From Selenomonadaceae bacterium (GTDB lineage: Bacteria; Bacillota; Negativicutes; Selenomonadales; Selenomonadaceae): a stretch of 5,753 bases of DNA. The translations under genes were made by a program, and so were the position numbers. The stretch spans positions 1 to 5,753 of the forward strand of contig JAEERZ010000150.1 of assembly GCA_016286075.1 (NCBI GenBank). Direction: 5' to 3'. The stretch's first letter is position 1, and every line of letters starts with the position of its first letter. The notes beneath the pieces are model-generated. The model did not search any database and was not told the origin of the DNA. It saw only the letters and a program-made list of their open reading frames with translations. Positions 1 through 4,685 of this stretch are shown here, piece after piece.

Positions 1-107
1 GTCCGGAAATCATGCTGGCGACGGTCGTCGTGCTGATCGCCCTCGTCCAGCTCGTCCAGTTCGCCGGAAATGCGCTGGCGAAACGGCTGAACAAGAAAGA
101 AATATGA
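1..107 (+). CDS. metI: Methionine ABC transporter permease MetI, C-terminal end (partial)
   Basis: Only the last 34 codons are inside the window. The reading frame begins at base 3 and ends with TGA at 105-107. The peptide has a hydrophobic helix (MLATVVVLIALVQLVQF) followed by a basic cytoplasmic tail (AKRLNKKEI), the usual end of the MetI inner-membrane permease of the MetNIQ D/L-methionine importer. MetI forms the membrane channel, powered by the ATPase MetN and fed by the lipoprotein MetQ. The identification leans on the metQ gene directly downstream in the same orientation, 89 bp after the stop, and on the typical tail pattern. So little is visible that another small ABC permease cannot be excluded from these residues alone, but the context makes MetI much the best call. 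Confidence 0.82.
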   Translation, partial: PEIMLATVVVLIALVQLVQFAGNALAKRLNKKEI

Positions 108-110
108 TAA

Positions 111-145
111 AAGAAGGCTGTCGCGATTGACAGCCTTCTTTTTTT
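111..145 (+). terminator. Intrinsic terminator between metI and metQ
   Basis: A perfect 12-bp stem (AAGAAGGCTGTC at 111-122, GACAGCCTTCTT at 129-140) with a 6-nt loop is followed by an unbroken run of seven T (139-145). It starts three bases after the metI stop. By structure it is a textbook Rho-independent terminator. Because it lies inside the expected metNIQ operon it should reduce, or condition, read-through into metQ. Confidence 0.9.
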
Positions 146-179
146 GCATTACGATACAGAAGTGAACTTTTTTGCATTT

Positions 180-186
180 AAGGAGG
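180..186 (+). promoter_or_regulatory. Ribosome binding site of metQ
   Basis: AAGGAGG, a full match to the anti-Shine-Dalgarno consensus, stands 10 nt before the ATG at 197. It fixes the metQ start, and the signal peptide begins exactly there. Confidence 0.9.
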
Positions 187-196
187 GACTATCACA

Positions 197-1036
197 ATGA
201 AAAAACTTATCCTGATTCTCTCCGCGCTGCTTCTTGTCGTTTTCGCGGCGGGCTGCGGCGGCGGGGACAAAAAGCCCGCGTCCTCGGGCGCGCCCGCTTC
301 TTCCGGCGGCGCAAAAGTCACGCTGAAGGTCGGCGCTTCGCCGGTACCCCACGCGGAGATGCTGGAGCAAATCAAGCCGGTGCTGGCAAAGCAGAACATC
401 GAACTGAAAATCGTCGAGTTCTCCGACTACATCCAGCCGAACATGGCGCTCGGCGACAAGGAGCTGGACGCGAATTTCTTCCAGCATGAGCCGTACCTCT
501 TGAACTTCATCGGCGAACACAAGAATCTGAAGCTGAAAAACGCCGGCGGCGTTCACGTGGAGCCGATGGGCGTTTACTCGAAGAAGGTCAAGAAGCTTGA
601 CGAGCTGAAGGACGGCGACGTCGTCGCCATTCCGAACGACCCGACCAACGGCGGCCGCGCGCTGCTGCTCTTAGAAAAGGCCGGCATCATCAAGCTGAAG
701 GATGGTCTCGGCGTCAAGGCCACGGTGCAGGATCTCAAGGAAAACAAGAAGAACCTCCAGTTCAAGGAGATCGAAGCCGCGCAGCTTCCGCGGGCTCTTG
801 ACGACGTCACCATCGCCGTCATCAATACGAATTTCGCAATGCAGGCAAGCCTGAACCCGACGAAGGACTCTCTCTTCATCGAGGACAAGACCTCGCCATA
901 CTCGAACATCGTAGCCGTCCGCGAGGGCGACGAGAAACGCCCCGAGATTGTCGCGCTGCTGAAAGCGCTCCAGTCGAAGGAAATGAAAGAATTCATCGAG
1001 AAGAAATACGGCGGAGCGATTGTTCCGGCGTTCTGA
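197..1036 (+). CDS. metQ: Methionine-binding lipoprotein MetQ (NlpA family)
   Basis: This 279-residue protein is the extracytoplasmic methionine receptor of the MetNIQ ABC importer. Residues 1-19 form a lipoprotein signal peptide (MKK, then a hydrophobic stretch) ending in the lipobox FAAGC, so Cys20 should be lipidated and anchor the protein in the membrane. Residues 21-40 are a flexible Gly/Ser/Ala linker. The mature domain shows the NlpA/MetQ signature blocks in order: VGASPVPHAEML (46-56), DYIQPNMAL (77-85), DANFFQHEPYL (91-101), IPNDPTNGGRA (145-155), AVINTNFA (207-214) and the C-terminal YGGAIVPAF. In known MetQ structures the aromatic/His, Asn and Arg residues of these blocks line the methionine pocket; here His97, Asn147, Arg154 and Asn210/Asn212 are the likely counterparts. 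Length is normal for the family. It follows metI on the same strand but is separated by a terminator, and no convincing promoter is seen in the short gap. Specificity for methionine rather than a related amino acid is inferred from family and neighbour. Confidence 0.95.
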   Translation: MKKLILILSALLLVVFAAGCGGGDKKPASSGAPASSGGAKVTLKVGASPVPHAEMLEQIKPVLAKQNIELKIVEFSDYIQPNMALGDKELDANFFQHEPYLLNFIGEHKNLKLKNAGGVHVEPMGVYSKKVKKLDELKDGDVVAIPNDPTNGGRALLLLEKAGIIKLKDGLGVKATVQDLKENKKNLQFKEIEAAQLPRALDDVTIAVINTNFAMQASLNPTKDSLFIEDKTSPYSNIVAVREGDEKRPEIVALLKALQSKEMKEFIEKKYGGAIVPAF

Positions 1037-1046
1037 GGCAGCACAT

Positions 1047-1084
1047 AAAAGAGCCGCACGTTTATCAAAGCGTGCGGCTCTTTT
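1047..1084 (+). terminator. Intrinsic terminator after metQ, possibly bidirectional
   Basis: AAAAGAGCCGCACG (1047-1060) pairs perfectly with CGTGCGGCTCTTTT (1071-1084). The inner TTT/AAG adds three more pairs (one G·T) around an ATCA tetraloop. It begins 10 nt after the metQ stop. The A run on one side and T run on the other make it usable from both strands. It is also the first strong terminator met by transcripts leaving the minus-strand gene at 1468-2037. Confidence 0.88.
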
Positions 1085-1099
1085 CCTATAATCTTTAAG

Positions 1100-1174
1100 C
1101 AGGGGCGCTGCCCCTGGGACCCTGCAAGGGGCGTTCCTCCCCTTGCACCCCTCCTTAGGGCCCTGCGGGGCCGG
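1100..1174. repeat. Cluster of three GC-rich hairpins, probable intergenic palindromic repeat
   Basis: Three consecutive inverted repeats lie back to back: CAGGGGC/GCCCCTG (1100-1106/1110-1116, 3-nt loop), TGCAAGGGG/CCCCTTGCA (1123-1131/1139-1147, 7-nt loop) and GGCCC/GGGCC (1159-1163/1168-1172, 4-nt loop). The block sits just beyond the metQ terminator and is far richer in GC than the DNA after it. Its look (a GGGGC-NNN-GCCCC motif, then a second G-run/C-run palindrome) resembles dispersed intergenic repeats seen at gene ends in many anaerobes. Only one copy is in this window, so dispersal is inferred. Confidence 0.5.
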
Positions 1175-1273
1175 GATTCCGCGGTGAAAGTTCATAACAT
1201 CTTGGAGGGCAGTTCATCCCGCGATTCAACCTTTTGACGACTTCAACTTTAGCCCATTTTTGCGTATTTGAAT

Positions 1274-1282
1274 TGTTATAAT
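1274..1282 (+). promoter_or_regulatory. Orphan extended -10 promoter-like box
   Basis: TGTTATAAT matches the extended -10 form (TG-N-TATAAT) exactly. No good -35 hexamer lies 16-18 bp upstream; the TTGACG at 1234-1239 is 37 bp away and too far. No plus-strand gene follows for more than 3 kb, so if active it would drive a non-coding or antisense transcript. Confidence 0.3.
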
Positions 1283-1420
1283 GCAAACTTTATGCCGATT
1301 GTGTACTTTAGCAAAAACCAAAATACTATTACCTTTCGCGTGGAACAAATAATCGTTTAAGCTTTTATTGTCGTACGTCGCAGAATCTTCGACCCGCAAG
1401 CCTTTCCGGGGAATTCACAA

Positions 1421-1449
1421 AGGGCCTCCCCACACAAGGGGGAATCCCT
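1421..1449. other. Imperfect hairpin downstream of the HD-like gene
   Basis: AGGG-CC-TCCCC pairs with GGGGA-AT-CCCT: 4 + 5 base pairs with a 2x2 internal loop and a 7-nt apical loop (1432-1438). It lies about 20 bp past the stop of the minus-strand gene. There is no T run after it on the minus strand, so it is not a classical intrinsic terminator. It might stabilise the 3' end of that mRNA. Confidence 0.3.
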
Positions 1450-1467
1450 GCCAAAAATATACTTTTG

Positions 1468-2037
1468 TCACGCAATTTCCTGCGCAGCTTCCCGGACTTC
1501 CTCCTCACAAGCGAGAATCGCCTTGATGGTCTTCGATGTGAGATCTCCGATTTCCCAGCGCATCCGGCGGGCGCCCTGAAGGATGGTCATACGGCTGACC
1601 TCCGGCGCGAATTTGGAATCCTTGAACTTCTTCTGCACGGCGGAAACCTTAAGCCCCTTCACACTGCCCTTAGGCCGCGTGACCGCGGCTTCAACGACGA
1701 GCTTGGAAAGATGGTCGAGAGTGACGAGCAGGCAGCCTAATTGTTCCTCCGCCGTCAGCGGCGCCTGCGCGTCGGCGTCGGCGACCTGTTCCCGCCGCAC
1801 CATTCGGATTATATCTTCGTCCATGCCCGCCGTGCGCAAAGCGTCGTTGGAAACGCCCGCTCTCCGCGCCATGCCGGCCGCCGCCCATACCAGCCCGTCT
1901 TCGCCGAAGCCCCGGAAATCCGCAAACCACCGCATGACGCTGGCAAGCAAAAGAGCCCGCCGCCAATCGTCCGGCGCGGGATTGTTTTTCCTGCACAAAG
2001 CGCGCAAAGAATCGTAAGAAGCTGCGGAAACAGACAC
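1468..2037 (-). CDS. HD-domain-like protein with apparently lost metal site
   Basis: The start is taken as GTG at 2037, because an AAGGAGG lies 7 nt upstream; this gives 189 residues. An ATG 21 codons further upstream (2100) lacks such a site. No signal peptide or membrane helix is seen. The C-terminal half (LDHLSKLVVEAAVTRP at 107-122, then VKGLKVSAVQKKFKDSKFA at 126-144) strongly recalls the small HD-domain hydrolases of Firmicutes, which carry a block like D..TGLIVAAALVRP followed by V..KRFK.K.FA. The N-terminal half also fits: WRRALLLASVMRWFAD (25-40), GEDGLVWAAAGM (45-56), AGMDEDIIRMV (70-80). At the points where the family has its His and His-Asp metal ligands, this protein shows Arg26/Arg27 and Arg58-Arg59; only the late Asp (Asp108) is kept. 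If the alignment from memory is right, it cannot be a normal metal-dependent phosphohydrolase and may bind a nucleotide or a partner instead. No substrate can be named. It is transcribed alone from its own upstream region; the next gene on the strand ends in a terminator. Confidence 0.65.
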   Translation of the reverse strand: MSVSAASYDSLRALCRKNNPAPDDWRRALLLASVMRWFADFRGFGEDGLVWAAAGMARRAGVSNDALRTAGMDEDIIRMVRREQVADADAQAPLTAEEQLGCLLVTLDHLSKLVVEAAVTRPKGSVKGLKVSAVQKKFKDSKFAPEVSRMTILQGARRMRWEIGDLTSKTIKAILACEEEVREAAQEIA

Positions 2038-2044
2038 GGCGAAA

Positions 2045-2051
2045 CCTCCTT
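2045..2051 (-). promoter_or_regulatory. Ribosome binding site that sets a GTG start
   Basis: The plus strand reads CCTCCTT, i.e. AAGGAGG on the minus strand, 7 nt before a GTG at 2037-2035. This is the best-placed site for the HD-like gene and argues against the longer ATG start at 2100. Confidence 0.85.
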
Positions 2052-2114
2052 GCCGATGAAAATAAGCGCAGCGCCCGGTTATTTCTGAACCGCAAAGCAC
2101 TGCCGAACGGTGTC

Positions 2115-2125
2115 ATTATACCACA
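2115..2125 (-). promoter_or_regulatory. Gene-proximal promoter-like box of the HD-like gene
   Basis: On the minus strand this reads TGTGGTATAAT, containing a perfect extended -10 (TG-G-TATAAT). No good -35 is found. A start about 7 nt downstream would give a leader of roughly 70 nt before the GTG at 2037. The same 11 bases recur at 2187-2197. Confidence 0.5.
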
Positions 2126-2135
2126 AGGGCATATA

Positions 2136-2182
2136 TTCTCGCTAAGCTCACGCTTCGCCTCCGGCTCGCGTTCGCCAAGCGT
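2136..2182 (-). repeat. GC-rich degenerate tandem repeat between the two promoter boxes
   Basis: Read on the minus strand, the stretch contains GGCGAACGCGAGC followed by GGCGAAGCGTGAGC and then AGCGAG: two imperfect 13-14-bp units and a partial third. CGCTT/AAGCG at 2151-2155 and 2178-2182 could also close a short stem. It is sharply more GC-rich than the AT-rich DNA on its upstream side (2190-2245). It may be a small dispersed repeat inserted into the leader; only one copy is in view. Confidence 0.45.
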
Positions 2183-2186
2183 TCAT

Positions 2187-2197
2187 ATTATACCACA
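2187..2197 (-). promoter_or_regulatory. Distal promoter-like box of the HD-like gene
   Basis: A second exact TGTGGTATAAT on the minus strand, again an extended -10. It is preceded by a strongly A/T-rich segment (about 2198-2240) that could act as an UP-like region, with only a weak -35 (TTTTAA at 2215-2210). A start here would give a leader of about 140 nt that includes the GC-rich repeat. Of the two boxes this has the more promoter-like surroundings. Confidence 0.55.
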
Positions 2198-2266
2198 TTT
2201 TAGAATATTTTAAAACAAAATTCATAATATTTTTCTTTTTCGCAAGAATCCATCGTTGCGCAAAGC

Positions 2267-2286
2267 TGCCGAGGGATTTTTCGGCA
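2267..2286. other. Short inverted repeat upstream of the HD-like gene
   Basis: TGCCGA (2267-2272) and TCGGCA (2281-2286) form a 6-bp stem with an 8-nt loop, between the terminator at 2291-2327 and the AT-rich promoter region. It could be an operator or a second weak terminator arm for transcripts from the right. Nothing further supports either role. Confidence 0.3.
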
Positions 2287-2290
2287 AAAG

Positions 2291-2327
2291 CAAAGGACTG
2301 TCGCATATTTCAAATATGCGGCAGTCC
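2291..2327 (-). terminator. Intrinsic terminator of the response-regulator gene
   Basis: GGACTGTCGCATAT and ATATGCGGCAGTCC form a 14-bp stem (one G·T pair) closed by TTCAA, within 2295-2327. On the minus strand it is followed by TTTGCTTTTG, and it begins about 16 nt after the stop codon at 2344. The plus-strand side has no comparable T run, so it serves the minus-strand gene. Confidence 0.8.
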
Positions 2328-2343
2328 CGTTTCTTTACCTCTT

Positions 2344-4428
2344 TCAGACAAGAATAGGACTGTTGTCCAAAAACGCCTCAAATTCATCAATCGGAACCGG
2401 CTTTGCGTAATAGAATCCCTGGATATTGTCGCAACCCGCGGCACGCAGGAATTCCAGCTGGAACATCGACTCAACCCCTTCGGCCACCGTAACCATGCCG
2501 AGATTCTGGGCGATCCGGATGACCCCGAGCAAGATGGCGGCGCCGCGGGACGAAGGCTCGATATCGGTGAGGAATCGCATATCCAGCTTCAGGATGTCGA
2601 GGGGAATATCTTTCAGCATGTGCAGCGAAGAATACCCGCTGCCGAAATCGTCCACCATGATTTTGAATCCCGCTCTGCGGAGATTGTCGGAAGCCGTGAT
2701 AAGCTGCTCGGGATTGTCCATATAGGCGGTCTCCGTAATCTCCAGCCGCAGCAGGGACGTCGGAAGATCGTATTTTTTCAGCAGCCTCAGCAATTCGTCA
2801 GCCAGATCCGGCTGGAATAAATTGATTCGGGATACGTTGACCGAAATGGGAATATTCGCCAATCCCCGTTTCCGCCTGTCCGCAAGGTAGCGGCAAGTCA
2901 TCTCCCACATATAATGATCGAGATTCGTAATGAATCGGTTGTGCTCAAACAAGGTGATGAATTTCCCCGGCTCGATAAGCCCCTTCTCCGGGTGCTGCCA
3001 CCGCACGAGGGCTTCGGCGCTGACAGGCTTTTCAAAGTTCAGGCTGTAAATCGGCTGCAGGTAAAGCACGAATGCGCCGCTTTCGAGCGCCGCCTCCATA
3101 TCGTTGAGAATCTCCTGCTCGGCAATGATCGCCGCCCGCATGGGCTCGTCGTAATAAGCATAGCGCTTCCTGTAGTCGCCCTTGATGGTGGAGCGTGCCA
3201 GATTGGCGCGGTCGCACATGACGGAAACCTCTGCCGACGGATCGTTTATCGGATAGATGCCGTTATGAATGACGAGATTATAGGAAAGGCCCAAATTGTC
3301 GGAAAGGAACCGCTCATTTTGCAGCAGCGACTCCAAATCGAAATCTTCTTCTCTCATGCAGAACGCGAAAACGTCGGCGCGAAGGCGCCCGCAAACGCCC
3401 TTCCCCAAGGTCTCCCGGAAGAAAACCGCCCCGAGCTGGATCAAGATGCTGTCGCCGACCTTGGTGCCGTAAACGTCGTTGACGATCTTGAAACGATCCA
3501 CGTCGCAGGTCACCAGCAGGCATTTCTCCTCGGCGTTCTCGTCCAGGAAACGACGCACCGCATGGAAAAAAGCATCCCGCGACAGGATGCCGGTCAGCCG
3601 GTCCAGCCGCTCGTCGTCCATTTCGGCAGTCGACCCCCGCTCCGTCTCCAATTCCTGCGTTTCCGCAATCAGACAAACGATAGGCCGATTGCCTTCCATC
3701 CCGAAATACTGCCCGACGCAGGACAGCGTCAAGAGCTGGCGATCCTGCCGCTGTATATGAAGATAGAAGGATATGGGCATCTTTTCCTCGGCGATCATGC
3801 CTACCGACATGCGGAAACTGTCAAAATGACCGTCGGCAATCGTGACCGCAAGATCGGTGCCCGACGCAATCAGCGACTCGTATTCCTGCACCGTATAGCC
3901 GCAGAATCTGGCGTACGCCGGCGTGAAATAGGCCGTCGAAAGCGTGCCCTCCGCCGTCGGCGTCAGTACGATAATACCGCTGTCGAGAGCCTGGCTCCGG
4001 GACAATACGACCTCGTCGATGCTCCCCGGTTCGATGACCACTTCTTTTTGCTCCATCGCCAGCAGCTGATCCGCCATTTCCCGAAGCAATGCCGTCCGGT
4101 ACGGCTTATAAACGAAGCGCGTAGCCCCCAGCGACAGCCCCCGGTAGTTCATATCCTCTTCCGGCGAGGCGGAGAGCATGATGACGGGAACTTCCCGCAT
4201 GCTCGGCGAGAGCCTCATGCGGAGCAGCAATTCCATACCGTCCATGCGCGGCATCAGTACGTCCAAGAACACCAACGCCGTGTCGGGATTTCTCTCCAGA
4301 AAAGCGAGCGCTTCTACGCCGTCCGCCGCTTCATAAATTTTCGTGCAGTCGCCCAGCACTTGACGGAGCAAAGACCGGCTCGTCTCATCATCGTCCACGA
4401 TGAGAATCTTTTTATCCGTGTTGTCCAT
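2344..4428 (-). CDS. REC-PAS-GGDEF(degenerate)-EAL response regulator, predicted c-di-GMP phosphodiesterase
   Basis: A cytoplasmic protein of 694 residues; the ATG at 4428 is chosen because GAGGTG lies 5 nt upstream and the receiver begins there. Residues 6-125 are a receiver domain with the acidic pocket Asp12-14, phospho-acceptor Asp56 (FLDVLMP), Ser86 and Lys108 (YKPY), all intact. Residues about 147-260 resemble a PAS sensor fold (AYARFCGYTVQEYESL). Residues about 270-430 are a GGDEF domain: the first motif CDVDRFKIVNDVYG (308-321) is recognisable but the signature reads RADVF (350-354), so diguanylate cyclase activity is unlikely; it may still bind GTP or regulate. Residues about 436-690 are an EAL domain with EAL (472-474), Asn531, Glu563/Glu566, Asp593-Asp594 in DDFGSGYSS, Lys614, AEGVE (649-653) and Gln670, the full set for hydrolysis of c-di-GMP to pGpG. 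A partner histidine kinase is not in the window. It is divergent from a chemoreceptor gene, hinting at motility control. Confidence 0.93.
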   Translation of the reverse strand: MDNTDKKILIVDDDETSRSLLRQVLGDCTKIYEAADGVEALAFLERNPDTALVFLDVLMPRMDGMELLLRMRLSPSMREVPVIMLSASPEEDMNYRGLSLGATRFVYKPYRTALLREMADQLLAMEQKEVVIEPGSIDEVVLSRSQALDSGIIVLTPTAEGTLSTAYFTPAYARFCGYTVQEYESLIASGTDLAVTIADGHFDSFRMSVGMIAEEKMPISFYLHIQRQDRQLLTLSCVGQYFGMEGNRPIVCLIAETQELETERGSTAEMDDERLDRLTGILSRDAFFHAVRRFLDENAEEKCLLVTCDVDRFKIVNDVYGTKVGDSILIQLGAVFFRETLGKGVCGRLRADVFAFCMREEDFDLESLLQNERFLSDNLGLSYNLVIHNGIYPINDPSAEVSVMCDRANLARSTIKGDYRKRYAYYDEPMRAAIIAEQEILNDMEAALESGAFVLYLQPIYSLNFEKPVSAEALVRWQHPEKGLIEPGKFITLFEHNRFITNLDHYMWEMTCRYLADRRKRGLANIPISVNVSRINLFQPDLADELLRLLKKYDLPTSLLRLEITETAYMDNPEQLITASDNLRRAGFKIMVDDFGSGYSSLHMLKDIPLDILKLDMRFLTDIEPSSRGAAILLGVIRIAQNLGMVTVAEGVESMFQLEFLRAAGCDNIQGFYYAKPVPIDEFEAFLDNSPILV

Positions 4429-4433
4429 GTGTC

Positions 4434-4439
4434 CACCTC
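4434..4439 (-). promoter_or_regulatory. Ribosome binding site of the response regulator
   Basis: GAGGTG on the minus strand (CACCTC on plus) lies 5 nt before the ATG at 4428 and belongs to AAGAGGTGG. It favours this start over an in-frame ATG 19 codons upstream (4485), whose extra residues look like translated leader rather than domain. Confidence 0.75.
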
Positions 4440-4471
4440 TTCCCGCCGGACGCCCCCAGCAACGAAAACCG

Positions 4472-4502
4472 CCGTCAATCGTCAAAAGAACGCACCGTCA
4501 AT
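4472..4502. repeat. Three CGTCAA direct repeats in the divergent intergenic region
   Basis: CGTCAA occurs at 4473-4478, 4480-4485 and 4496-4501. The first and third extend to an identical CCGTCAAT (4472-4479 and 4495-4502), 23 bp apart. On the minus strand these are TTGACG, so they could equally be a -35-like element or a protein-binding array in the leader of the response regulator. No good -10 at proper distance was found. Confidence 0.35.
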
Positions 4503-4589
4503 AAATGATAAATGGTTATTCGACATGACCCGTCTAAAATCCTTCCGCCTTTTAAAAATTCCGTTCCCTTATTTTTCGGGCAATTTTGT

Positions 4590-4618
4590 TTGCTTTTTTG
4601 CTTTAAATAACCTATAAT
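4590..4618 (+). promoter_or_regulatory. Promoter of the chemoreceptor gene
   Basis: TTGCTT (4590-4595), a 17-bp spacer and a perfect TATAAT (4613-4618), in AT-rich DNA about 70 bp before the ATG at 4686. This fits the main vegetative sigma factor. No flagellar sigma-28-type GCCGATAA -10 element is seen, although many chemoreceptors use one. Confidence 0.65.
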
Positions 4619-4670
4619 TACACATAACCACCGTGAGGGACAGGAACTTACGAAAATTACGCCCCCACAG

Positions 4671-4676
4671 AAAGGA
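4671..4676 (+). promoter_or_regulatory. Ribosome binding site of the chemoreceptor
   Basis: AAAGGA, 9 nt before the ATG at 4686. It is weaker than the AAGGAGG sites of the other genes here, but no better start is nearby and the transmembrane segment begins right after this ATG. Confidence 0.7.
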
Positions 4677-4685
4677 CAATTTCTT

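Larger units (their letters stand above)
1175..1467. other. Gene-free AT-richer stretch
   Basis: No open reading frame with a ribosome binding site or recognisable product is found on either strand. The composition is clearly more AT-rich than the flanking genes, with runs such as CCCATTTTTGCG and AAAAACCAAAATAC. It contains one isolated promoter-like extended -10 box (1274-1282) and one imperfect hairpin (1421-1449). It could hold a small RNA, the 3' untranslated region of the minus-strand gene ending at 1468, or decayed DNA. Nothing in the sequence decides between these. Confidence 0.5.

Noticed and set aside
108..196. SAM riboswitch or T-box controlling metQ
   Set aside because: The gap is too short and shows only the terminator hairpin; no aptamer-like multi-helix junction or T-box sequence. 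Such an element, if present, would lie before the first gene of the operon, outside the window.
1100..1174. CRISPR array
   Set aside because: The three hairpins differ from one another and there are no regular spacers; no other region shows a repeat-spacer pattern.
671..1195. Minus-strand open frame over the end of metQ and its terminator
   Set aside because: It runs through a strong bidirectional hairpin and the GC-rich repeat, has no ribosome binding site, and is the shadow of metQ.
1234..1282. TTGACG and TATAAT as one -35/-10 promoter
   Set aside because: The hexamers are 37 bp apart, about twice the allowed spacing; only the extended -10 was kept.
1583..2017. Plus-strand open frames opposite the HD-like gene
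   Set aside because: They have no ribosome binding site and Ser/Arg-rich shadow composition. The minus-strand frame has AAGGAGG at 7 nt and family-like motifs.
2038..2100. Longer N-terminus of the HD-like protein from the ATG at 2100
   Set aside because: No Shine-Dalgarno before that ATG, and it lies close to the likely transcription start of the proximal box. The GTG at 2037 has an ideal site.
2914..4617. Long plus-strand open frame opposite the response regulator
   Set aside because: It is an antisense shadow of the REC-PAS-GGDEF-EAL gene: low-complexity, Arg/His-rich translation without domains or a ribosome binding site, while the minus strand shows clear catalytic motifs.
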